Source of the DNA: Combretum micranthum
Lineage: Eukaryota > Streptophyta > Magnoliopsida > Myrtales > Combretaceae
Length of the DNA stretch: 64,000 bases
Direction: 5' to 3'
Assembly (NCBI GenBank): GCA_024138025.1
Contig: JAMXBD010001437.1
Coordinates: 186,001-250,000, forward strand
The position numbers and the translations under genes were made by a program. Shown one piece after another: positions 33,422-43,340 of this stretch; the stretch's first letter is position 1, and the number at the start of each line of letters is the position of its first letter. The notes beneath the pieces are model-generated. The model was not told the origin of the DNA. It made no database searches and saw only the letters and a program-made list of their open reading frames with translations.

Positions 33422-36400
33422 GTGAAGGAGTATGCACCACGGATTCCTTATCCTTCCCGCCTCAATCAAACAAAGGACAAAGAACAATTTGGTAAATTTC
33501 TTGAGCTTTTTAAGCAATTGCATATTAATATTCCTTTTGTTGAAGCTCTTTCACAAATGCCAAAGTATGCTAAATTTTTAAAAGATCTCTTGTCCAATAA
33601 GAGGAGATTGGAGGATGTTGCTACTGTGGAAGTGGAGCTAATTGTTCATCCATTATTCAAAATAAGCTTCCACCAAAACTTAAGGATCCGGGGAGTTTCA
33701 CAATTCCTTGTGTGGTTGGTGATATCACTGTTGATAAGGCTTTAGCGGACTTAGGAGCTAGTATCAATTTGATGCCCTTTTCATTCTTTAAAAAGCTAGG
33801 TCTTGCAGAACCAAAACCTACTAGGATGAGTTTACAACTTGCTGATAGATCTTTGAAAATTCCTAGGGGAATCATTGAGGATGTTTTGGTAAAGTTGGAA
33901 ACTTCATCTATCCGGTTGATTTTGTGATCCTAGATATGGATGAGGATAGGGATGTTCCTTTAATTTTAGGAAGACCTTTCCTTGCAACAGCCAGGGCATT
34001 AATTGATGTAGAGAAAGGAAAGCTTACTTTGAGGGTAGGAGATGAAGACTTAGAAGTGAAGATTGCCCCAGCCTTGAAATATCCAATGAGTATGGATGAT
34101 TCATGCTATGCAATTGATGTGGTTGATTTTTCAGTAGAGGAGCATCTTGAAGAAATTTTGTGTAAGGATGAGTTACAATTGAGCTTAGTGCATGAAGAAG
34201 GAAAGGATGTAATAAATTCAGAGGTTAATTCAATGATATCACAGCTTAATTCAACAAAAGAAATTACACCTCAAAATGAATTTGAAGAATTGAAAAAAAG
34301 AGTGAAGCAAGACTTAAAACTTCCATTGAAGAGCCTCCGGTTTTGGAATTGAAACAACTTCCAGATTATCTAGAGTATGCTTTTCTAGCAGAAAATTCCA
34401 AATTACCGGTTATCATTGCTTCGGATTTGTCTTGTGAACAAAAACAACAGCTTTTGAAAGTTCTTCAAGCACATAAGCAAGCCATTGCTTGGAAAATTTC
34501 TGATTTAAAAGGAATAAATCCATCTTTTTGTACACATAAGATTTTGCTTGAAGAAGGTTTCAAATCTGTTGTGCAACCTCAAAGACGGTTAAATCCAAAT
34601 ATGAAGGAGGTTGTCAAGAAAGAGGTGATCAAATTTTAGATGCTGGGTTAATTTATCCAATTTCGGATAGCTCTTGGGTTAGTCCAACTCAAGTAGTCCC
34701 AAAGAAAGGGGGAATGACTGTGGTTCCCAATGAAAAAATGAGTTGATTCCAATGAGGACTGTCACGGGATGGCGAGTGTGTATTGATTATAGGAGACTAA
34801 ATGATGCAACTAGAAAAGATCATTTTCCCTTGCCATTTGTTGACCAAATGCTTGAAAGACTTGCTGGACACATGTTTTATTGTTATTTAGATGGAATGTC
34901 TGGTTACTTTCAAATTCCTATAGCCCCGGAAGATCAAAGAAAACAACTTTCACTTGTCCCTATGGTACTTATGCTTATAGGAGGATGCCATTTGGGCTTT
35001 GCAATGCACCTGCCACTTTTCAAAGGTGTATGCTTGCAATTTTTGATGATTTGGTTGAAAATATTATGGAAGTCTTCATGGATGACTTCTCAGTTTTTGG
35101 TGATTCATTCAATGACTGTTTGGCCAATTTAGAAAGTTTTGATCCGTTGTGAAGAGACAAACCTAGCACTTAACTGGGAAAAATGTCACTTATGTGCAAG
35201 GAAGGTATTGTGTTAGGACATAAGGTTTCTCACAAGGGAATTGAAGTAGACAAGGCCAAGATAGATGTCATTTCAAGGCTTCCACCTCCACCTCTGTCAA
35301 GGCCATAGAAGTTTCTTAGGGCATGCCGGTTTTTATAGGCGTTTCATAAAAGATTTTTCTAAAATTGCCGGCCTATGACAAGGTTGTTGGAGAAGGATAT
35401 GCCTTTTGATTTTAGTCAAGAATGCTTACAAGCTTTTGAACTTTTGAAGGAAAAATTAACAAATGCTCCTATCATGATTACTCCGGATTGGAGTCTTCCA
35501 TTTGAAGTCATGTGCGATGCAAGTGATTTTGCAGTGGGAGCGGTTCTTGGACAGAGAAGAGAGAAACATTTTCAACCAATTTACTACGCCAGCAAAACAC
35601 TCAACAATGCTCAAGAAAATTACAACAACAGAGAAAGAATTGTTGGCGGTAGTTTTTGCTTTTGAGAAATTTAGACCTTATCTTATTTTGTCTAAAGTTG
35701 TTGTTTTTACAGATCACTCAGCTCTCAAGTTCTTGTTGTCCAAAACTGATGCCAAGCCAAGACTTATTCGATGGATTTTGCTTTTACAAGAATTTGATCT
35801 GGAAATTCGTGACAAAAAAGGAGCTGAAAATTTAGCCGCCGATCATTTATCTCGGTTGGAAAATCCATTCTTAGAGGAGCTCAAGGAAGATGATATTGAT
35901 GATGTTTTTCCTGAAGAAAAATTATTTGCAGTTTATGAGCTTTTTAATGTTGAAACTCCTTGGTTTGCTGATTTTGCAAATTTTCTTGCTGCAGGGATCT
36001 ATCCAAATGATTTAAATTTTCATGCTAAGAAGAAGTTCTTTATGAACTCAAGCATTACTATTGGGAAGATCCTTTTCTTTTTCGTATTTGTGCAGATCAG
36101 ATGATAAGGAGGTGTGTTTCTCATAATGAAGGTTGGAAAATTTTGAAGGACTGTCATTCGGGTCCAACCGGTGGTCATTTCAATGCTAACCGGACTGCTC
36201 ATAAAGTGTTGGAGCTGGTTTTTATTGGCCTACCATATTCAAGGATGCTCAACACTTTGTAGCTTCATGTGACAACTGTCAAAGAACAGGTAACATATCA
36301 AGGAGGGATGAAATGGCTCAAAATTACATTTTGGAGTGTGAAATTTTTTATTTATGGGGTATTGATTTTGTTGGGCCACTCCCTAATTCTTTTGGGAACA

Positions 36401-37246
36401 AATACATATTAGTGGCAGTTGATTATGTATCTAAATGGGTTGAGGCACAAGCTTTGCCTACCAATGATGCCAGAGTAGTATGTAGGTTCCTAAAGAAGCT
36501 CTTTTCCCGGTTTGGAACTCCCAAAGCTATTATCAGTGACAGGGGAACACATTTTTGTAATTCTCAGTTAGAAAAGATTTTGAGGAAGTATGGGGTAACA
36601 CATAGAGTTGCAACATCTTACCATCCTCAAACCAGCGGTCAAGTTGAAGTATCAAACCGGGAACTAAAGCGCATTCTTGAAGACAGTTGATCATCATCGT
36701 AAGAATTGGGCTGATAAATTGGATGATGCCTTGTGGGCGTATCGAACTGCTTTTAAGACACCACTTGGGACAACTCCTTATCGTTTGGTATATGGAAAAG
36801 CATGTCATTTGCCAGTTGAAATCGAACATAAAGCATATTGGGCAATAAGGCAGATGAATTTTGATTTAGCAAGTTCAGGGATCAAAAGAAAGTTGCAGCT
36901 TAATGAACTTGAGGAATGGAGGATGTTGGCTTATGAGAATATGAGAATTTACAAAGAAAGGATGAAAAAGTATCATGATTCTCATATCCGTCATCCTAAG
37001 AAGTTTAAAGAAGGTGACAAGGTGCTGCTATTCAATTCTAGACTTAGACTTTTTCCCGGAAAGCTAAAATCTAGATGGTCCGGACCTTTCATTGTTAAAA
37101 GAATTTTTCCACATGGAGCAGTTGAGCTTACACATCCAGGGCATGATGATTTTAAGGTCAATGGACAGAGATTAAAGCTTTACTTAGGAGGTGAAAATGA
37201 GAATGAGAACCGAGAGGAGTTTAGACTCCTAGCACCAGATGTTTAA
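33422..37246 (+). pseudogene. Athila-B pol: protease, RT, RNase H, integrase, broken
   Basis: Pepsin-like protease around KALADLGASINLMP (about 33735-33780) and LILGRPFLATARALID. RT (34340-35160): WRVCIDYRRLNDATRKDHFP, the first catalytic Asp in CYLDGMSGYFQI, MPFGLCNAPATFQRC and FMDDFSVFG (about 35073-35105). RNase H (about 35500-35850): CDASDFAVGAVLGQ, KELLAVVFAFEKF, FTDHSALKF, AADHLSR. Integrase: HHCC zinc site (about 36130-36295), then [21 protein letters not shown] and VEVSNREL carrying the D,D,E triad (about 36360-36665). It ends with [20 protein letters not shown] and a stop at 37244-37246. At least ten frameshifts inactivate it, though motifs are well preserved. Confidence 0.9.
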
Positions 37247-37298
37247 GCTGCAATTTTGTAAGATAAAGTCGAGCCAACGACGTTAAACAAGTGCGCTT

Positions 37299-37316
37299 CA
37301 TGGGAGGCAACCCATG
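37299..37316 (+). other. Post-pol hairpin, Athila-B copy
   Basis: CATGGGAGGCAACCCATG forms a perfect 6-bp stem with loop AGGCAA, 52 nt after the pol stop. It is preceded by ACGTTAAACAAGTGCGCTT, a block also seen before the Athila-C hairpin (ACGTTAAAGAAAGCGCTT). Confidence 0.75.
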
Positions 37317-37679
37317 TCTAACTTTGGTGAGTTTTGTTCTTTTTGCTTTTCTTTGTTTTTCACCAATTCTAAGCCAAAGTTTTGTTAAAGTTGCAGGTGT
37401 GGATGTTTTGCACAATCAAGGAAGATGAGAGTATTTTAAGTGTGGGAAAATACAATTTGGTATGCATTTAATTTCTAAAAGAGAGTGAGGTAAGTTTCAT
37501 CTCAATTTTAAGAGTTTTGAGCTAATTTCATGTTGAATTCTTGATGAAAACTTTGAATTTTCTGTTGCATTTTGAATAAATTGGACGTTTATTCATTTAA
37601 TCTTGTTAGAATAAAGTTAAAAAAAAAAATAAAAAGATGAATTCACATAAAAACAAAATTTTGAAAAAAAAAAAAAATT

Positions 37680-38020
37680 TGCTTCTATATTCATCCTCAC
37701 TTCCGTCCTGCCCTAGGATGATGGTCGGGCTGATTTCAAAGGTAGCTACTGTTTCCATCCCGGTCCCGATCCTGCCCTAGGATGACGCTGAGGATGAATC
37801 TGCTCTGATGTCTCGTTTTGCTTCTGTTCGCATCCTCACTTCCATCCTGCCCTAGGATGATGGTCGGGCTGATTTCCAAGCATGCTACTGCTCTCATCCC
37901 TGCCTCAATCTTGGCCAGGATGATGCCCAGGATGAATTTCCCTGGAGTTCAAACGAGCTACTGCTCTCATCCCTACCCCGATCCTGGCCAGGATGAAGGT
38001 CGGGCTGACTTCGGTCAGCC
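37680..38020 (+). promoter_or_regulatory. Internal palindrome array upstream of Athila-B ORF3
   Basis: CCTGCCCTAGGATGA occurs three times (near 37703, 37771 and 37847), then CTTGGCCAGGATGATGCCC and ATCCTGGCCAGGAT (37981-37994). These are the motifs of the LTR promoter at 30585-30825, including the adjoining GCCCAGGATGAA. The array lies about 270 bp before a splice donor at 38291. An internal promoter for ORF3 is inferred. A strong TATA box is not obvious in the A/T-rich stretch at 38030-38160. Confidence 0.55.
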
Positions 38021-38290
38021 TCTTTTACAAAAAAAATAATAAAATAAAATAAAATAAAAATAAAAAATATTGATAATAAAAACACAAATAATAATAATAA
38101 AACTTTACAAATAAAAACAACTTTTTGAAAAAAAAAATTTTTTTTTTTAGATACGAAAAATTTAAAACTTTTTCAGAATTTTCATTCTTTTCTGCATTTC
38201 ATTTTCCCTCTCATTCACTTTCTCTCACCTTCATATCACAATTTCTTTCGCTTTGCATTTTGAGGATTCACTTGCCATTGTCAATAACAA

Positions 38291-38952
38291 GTAAGCTTCC
38301 TTACCCTTTCGTTGTTCTTCGTTTACATGTATTGTATTTCTGTTTGTGTTTCTCTTTATGATACATTTTACTGTTTTTACTACACGTGTGTTAGTTTGAT
38401 GTGGTTACATGCTTCGTTCATTTAGGGATTACAGTTTCTATGATCAAAATATTGCATGTTTGGGCTTTATTTTTGTTGATTTCAGTTGTCAACAAAATCA
38501 TTCTCGTGTTGAAGCTATGTTCCTAGGGTTCTTGTCGAATATTTGATGATCATAAAATTTAGGGCTTTTATTTGATTCGTGTAATTACATGCTGTTAGAG
38601 CTTTAAAATGCAATTTGTTTTGGAAAATCTTGGCTACATTGTTCGAATATGGATTTAGGGTTCTTTTCGGGTCTTTTTGGGGACTTTAAGTTTCTCGCTG
38701 CTTTTGCTGTGTTGAGGTTGTTCTCTATCTTGTTTGTACTTTCCTTTGATATTGGAAGTTTGTTTCTAGGTTTTAGCATGGTTTGTTTCCCGCGTTCGTT
38801 TGTCTTGATGCGAATAGATGAGTTCATTTTTGCTTGTTTGTTTTCTCCATATTATCCAATGCTGCATTTTCGTATCATCTTAACCATGTGAATTTGGGCT
38901 ATTGCTGTTGGTTTAGTCTTTATGCCCTAATCTGTGGCCTTATCTTTGCTAG
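38291..38952 (+). other. Predicted leader intron of Athila-B ORF3
   Basis: Donor AACAA|GTAAGC; acceptor TTATCTTTGCTAG| ending two bases before the ORF3 ATG at 38955. 662 bp, T-rich, no coding capacity. Equivalent to 11722-12594 and 59898-60936. Confidence 0.62.
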
Positions 38953-38954
38953 GT

Positions 38955-40319
38955 ATGCGTACCAAGCGCGCATGTATTAAGAAGGGCAAGCGTCCTATCG
39001 GGTCGCCAGAGTCTCAACCATCCAAATCTCGCCAAAGAACTCGAGAGCCTTCACCACCATTACCAAATGGAGTGGAGACTTTTTCTTACAGTGGTGGTGC
39101 CATTTCCACCCGTACATGGAGTCGGCAACGAAAAGCTAGGCTGGAGAAGCTGGAGTTCCACAATAATAAGCATTTGGATTGGCGGCTTCTTCGTGAGTTT
39201 GGTATAGAAGACCGTGTTCGTCAGACTATTTCCATCGGCCCTTGGGCTCAATTCTTTGAGATTAATGAGCCTGCCTATCTTGATATCACTATTGAATTCC
39301 TATCTACTTTGGAGATTGAGCAACACTCACGTTCTAACAAAGGTGCCAGCACAATCACTTTTCAAGTGTATGGTAAATCTTACAGCTTTCATTTATCAAA
39401 GTTTGGACAATTTCTGGGTTTATATTCAGCAGCTGAGGTTGAATCACCTGAATATCTTGCTATGACCAATGAGTGGCCTCCTGAGCAAAGTATAAATAAC
39501 TTTTGGCAGCTTTTATGTTTTGATACACCTGTTAATTTCCTTCCGTCCAAATCCAAGGCTACTTCCATCACTGAGTTAACTTTGAAAGTAGTTCATCATT
39601 TGTTAGCTCATACTTTGGGGGGACGCAGCAGTGGCCATGGAACTGTTAGCTCCTTTGAGCTATTTTGTATGTTTAGTATGTCTAGGAGCTATCCTATCAA
39701 TGTAGGTGTGGAAGTTGCATTTTTCCTTAAACGCCAAGCCACAGATCCTCGGGTAAAAGGGCTTTATTGTGGAGGATATATTACCAAATTGCTTAAGGGA
39801 ATGAATTTGTTTCGGACACCAGCACCTGATTCTCCATGTGTCCAATCTGAGAAGTTTACTGATGGTCCATTTCATGGATATGGGATGTGCAAAATTGGTA
39901 TTAAATCCTCTCCTGCTTCGGGTCCTGCTAGTGTTTCCACTTTATCCTCTTTACGGGATTATGAGTTTCGTCTGCTGAGGAGAGAATTCCATGACGAGCG
40001 CAAGAAGGCTAAGCGCTTTAGGAAAGCTGTTTGGGGTTTTTTACAGTCATTGGCTACTTGTTGCTCACCACCACCACAGAATATACCTCATTATGAATCC
40101 TCTTCAGAATATGGTTCTGACTCATCCCCTGATATTGATCCAGATAGCATTCGCATTGTTATGGATCTAGATGATGATGGTGGTGTTGACCAAGACGAGG
40201 ATGATGATAAGGCTTCTGATGATGCTGCTGCAGATGATGATGGTGGTGTTGACCAAGACGAGGATGATGATGAGGCTTCTGATGATGCTGCTGCTGCAGA
40301 TGATGATGGCGATGCATGA
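38955..40319 (+). CDS. Athila-B ORF3, intact post-pol protein of unknown function (454 aa)
   Basis: An uninterrupted frame from the ATG just after the predicted splice acceptor; an upstream in-frame GTG at 38934 would fall inside the intron and is not favoured. N-terminus basic and NLS-like (MRTKRACIKKGKRP). The core shared with the other two Athila copies has YLDITIEFLSTLEIEQ, FQVYGKSYSFHLSKFGQFLGLY, VVHHLLAHTLGG, NVGVEVAFFLKRQATDPR and CGGYITKLLKGMNLF. A charged helix follows (FHDERKKAKRFRKAVW, about residues 345-365). The tail is an acidic tandem repeat of two 21-residue units (63-nt period, from about 40170). No signal peptide or membrane helix is visible. It resembles the plant transposon protein domain found next to Athila pol. 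Its activity is unknown. Confidence 0.85.
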   Translation: MRTKRACIKKGKRPIGSPESQPSKSRQRTREPSPPLPNGVETFSYSGGAISTRTWSRQRKARLEKLEFHNNKHLDWRLLREFGIEDRVRQTISIGPWAQFFEINEPAYLDITIEFLSTLEIEQHSRSNKGASTITFQVYGKSYSFHLSKFGQFLGLYSAAEVESPEYLAMTNEWPPEQSINNFWQLLCFDTPVNFLPSKSKATSITELTLKVVHHLLAHTLGGRSSGHGTVSSFELFCMFSMSRSYPINVGVEVAFFLKRQATDPRVKGLYCGGYITKLLKGMNLFRTPAPDSPCVQSEKFTDGPFHGYGMCKIGIKSSPASGPASVSTLSSLRDYEFRLLRREFHDERKKAKRFRKAVWGFLQSLATCCSPPPQNIPHYESSSEYGSDSSPDIDPDSIRIVMDLDDDGGVDQDEDDDKASDDAAADDDGGVDQDEDDDEASDDAAAADDDGDA

Positions 40320-41886
40320 TTTTGCTTTTCTTTTTCTTTATTTTGTTTTTCTATAGTCTGTATTTTTTTTTTGAGCTTTTACCTTTTGGGAAGACTCTTA
40401 TTTTGTTGATAGACCATGTGTTTTTTTTTTTTTGGACTTAGTATAAATTTCTTTTCTTGCTTTACCCTGCTGTTTTTGTTCTATTTTTGTTTTTCTTGCA
40501 GGTGTTAACTTCTAGCTGGTTTGAATCACAATTGATTTGATCTTCTTTCTTTCTCTGGTTCTACAACATCATGATGATATCTGACCACAATCAGGGAAGT
40601 CACTTCGTGTCCTTTTCTATTAATTTCTTTCTATCCTTTTTCCTTACTTGTGCTTAGTTAGGAAAGACATTGGGGACAATGTCTTGTTTAAGTGTGGGGA
40701 AGGGCTTTTATAGAAGAAAGAAATTGTTTGGGTCTTTATTTGGGTTTAATTTTGCATATGCACTTGTTAATCAAAATTCCCCCATTTAAGAGTTTGCTAA
40801 TGAGCTTTTACTGTTGATATGATATACTATGTTAGAATCTTGAAATTATACTTGACTTTATGTAACTTACTCACTTATTTTGAACTTAGTTTACTTAGTA
40901 AAAATTTTGAAATCAAATCTAAGTGAGATAAATTTACTTGCCATTTAATGATTGAATTTAGGGTTATGAAAGAGGTCAAAGTCCTTAGTCTAAAGTTTAA
41001 TGGTTTTGTTTCTAAGCTTGTTAGGAGTATATTTGCTTTTCAATCACTTTGAGAGCTCTTATAACTTTTTGTAAAAGGGGCATATGAAATCTATCACTTA
41101 GTGATTCTTCTTAAATAATCTCTAAAAAAAAAAAAAAAGAAATAAGCCTATACTCCAATGACTCAAAAATTTGAGTATGAGTATCCAAACTTGAATGTTA
41201 AAGTGAGTAGAGAGTTCTTAGGGGTCCCTTTAAAACCTGGTCACTTGGATGACGAGCCCGGGATGTGCCGACTCGATGAACTCACTATAACAAGAAGGCG
41301 GAAAGGCAAAAGTTCATTACATGAGCTTGAAAAAAAATAATAATAATAAAAGCTGAAAAGAAGCGGGCAAAAACCCGTCCAGAGGTAAAGAAAAGATTAA
41401 AAAAAAAAAAAAACCTCCCCCTCTGAAGGCTAAAAAAAAAAATTATTAAGAGATTTAAAAAAAAAAAAAAGAGGAAAAAAATCTAGGGGAATGATGGATG
41501 CCATATACTTTCATTTAAGGTTTTTAAGTTTAGAGAGGTGATTGAACGGTTTATATGCTTGCTAGTAAGTGGTGAGATGTGATCATGACACTTTTTGCTT
41601 TGTTTGAATTTGTATCACCTTTATAACTTTGGAATCGGTTATTAAATGGCGAGATTAACCATTTGACTTACTTGGATTAGTTTTGAAATTTTGATTGTAG
41701 TATGCTAAGTGCAAGTACAAATATGGTAGGTTTGAGCAATAGGTACTAATGAGTCACTTTGGCTTGATGGAATTCAAGAATGCTATGTTTGATGTGAAAT
41801 TTTCTGATGAGTATAATTGATGATAGATTCTTTTGTTTTTGTTTCGTTTGCTTGAGGACAAGCAAACGACTAAGTGTGGGGAAGTT
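40320..41886 (+). other. Athila-B 3' non-coding region and conserved structured block
   Basis: No gene. The stretch 41155-41395 is highly conserved with Athila-A and Athila-C although its short open frame is not. It contains CCTGG...CCCGGG arms around GTCACTTGGATGAC (41236-41262) and a CGGGCAAAAACCCG hairpin (about 41364-41377). At 41845-41868 there is a hairpin with perfect 10-bp arms, CGTTTGCTTG and CAAGCAAACG, around loop AGGA. It ends 4 bases before the GTGTGGGGAAGTT polypurine tract (about 41873-41886). Confidence 0.75.
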
Positions 41887-43335
41887 TGATAAGTGTCTTT
41901 AGACCCTTAATTTTGGTGCTATTTGAACATTCTTGATATGTAATTTTTGGGATTTCATAGAGAAAAGGACTTTTATTTTGTGAAAAATTCATTTCATGGT
42001 TTAAAAATCATTTTTAGAAGTTTTTATGATGATTCAAAGGAAATCAAAGCAAATTAAACAAGTTTGAATCAATTTTGTTCAAGAAGGAATTTCATATTTT
42101 CATTCTTTTCATTCATCTTGGCCAGGAAGGACACTAGGGAAGACCACAAAATGCTTTATTGAAGAAAAGAATTTCAGCCTTACCCTCATCCTTGGTCAGC
42201 AAGGACGCCAGGGAAGACATCAGTAGCTACACTTGAAGAAAGTTTTCAGCCTTTTCATTCATCCTGGCCAGGAAGAACGCTGAGGAAGGAAACAGAATGC
42301 TCTTAGGCTGAATTTCAGCTATTTTGCCTTCATCCCTGCCTCATCCTGGCCAGGATGACGCCCAGGATGAACTGGGATTTTTCCAAAACTATAAATAGTG
42401 CTCTATTTTCTTGTTTTATAACTTTGAGATCATTTCTTTAGGCTCTAAGATAGAAATTACGAAGGAAATTACGAAGGACTTTGCTAGGGCATCCATTGAA
42501 GATCTCATGACATCAATTAGGGTTTATTCTTTCTATCATGATTCTTTCTATTTCCTTTAGATCTTTTGTTCTTATTATAAATCTCATGGAGGAGTAGATT
42601 CTCATACTCTTCATCTTGTGAAACCCTAACCATACGAATTGAAATGTCTTTTGATTAATGAATGTTCATATCTTTGTATCTATTCATGTGATTCAATAGT
42701 CTTGTGATTGATTTGTGCACAAATTAATTGCATGTTTGATTCTTATTGGATTGAAAGAGGTTTCATTCAATTAGATAGATCTTCATGAATAGAGGAATTG
42801 CTAATTTCACCTAGAGGTAGGGAAATTACAATTTTCTACTATAAAGAATTTAATTCCTGTTCTAGGATCATGATCTTTAATGCAATTCTATGTGATGTTA
42901 GTAAGGGAGAGGTCTCTACTATCTCATTTAGGGTTAGGAATTGATTAACTCGAGGGAGGAATTGATTTACTTGTTGAGATCCTGTAGTGCAAAGCATGAA
43001 TAAATCATTAATCAATCTTTTATCATAAGAACTTTAGGTTTAGGGTGGATCAAGGTGGAGAGTATGTCTTGTGATTGAATTCATCTTTGAAAGCAAACAT
43101 TAATTGATCTTAGAGCTTGTTTAATCTTTTACTTAGTAGTTAATTGTAGATTTCTCTCCAAAATTTAGGCTAAATAGTAGAGAACCGGTAATACTAGTAC
43201 TTGTTCTTCAAAATCCCCGAGGACGATACCCTAAAATCTATGCTACATCGAATAGGTGCGCTTGCCTAGCTTTGATCGTAGATTTAATCGGGTTTATAAA
43301 TTTTAGAAATTAATACGATTGATAAAACATCATCA
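41887..43335 (+). repeat. 3' LTR of Athila-B
   Basis: It matches the 5' LTR end to end with scattered small indels (for example an extra GAAGGAAATTAC near 42462). The palindrome array (42115-42375) and TATA box CTATAAATAG (42389-42398) are preserved. Confidence 0.95.
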
Positions 43336-43340
43336 AGCAC
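43336..43340 (+). other. Target site duplication of Athila-B, right copy
   Basis: AGCAC, identical to 30357-30361. Counting one copy only, the PMD reading frame runs AWE-H-FP across the site. Confidence 0.92.

Larger units (their letters stand above)
30362..43335 (+). mobile_element. Athila-B: complete Athila-type Ty3/gypsy element nested in the MULE
   Basis: LTRs of 1422 bp (30362-31783) and 1449 bp (41887-43335) both run TGATAAGTG...CATCATCA. A tRNA-Asp primer site follows the 5' LTR and a GTGTGGGGAAGTT polypurine tract precedes the 3' LTR. The 5-bp TSD AGCAC is perfect. Total 12,974 bp. Order: gag, protease, RT, RNase H, integrase, hairpin, palindrome array, leader intron, ORF3, conserved 3' block. 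Gag-pol is scattered over all three frames, whereas ORF3 is intact. The LTRs differ by small indels and substitutions, so it is clearly older than Athila-C. Confidence 0.95.

Noticed and set aside
38934..38954. Upstream GTG start for ORF3 of Athila-B
   Set aside because: It would lie inside the predicted intron; the ATG at 38955 aligns with the starts of the other two copies.
41158..41340. 60-codon open frame in the Athila-B 3' region
   Set aside because: It lies in a block conserved among three elements, but the frame is broken in the other two, so the conservation is non-coding.
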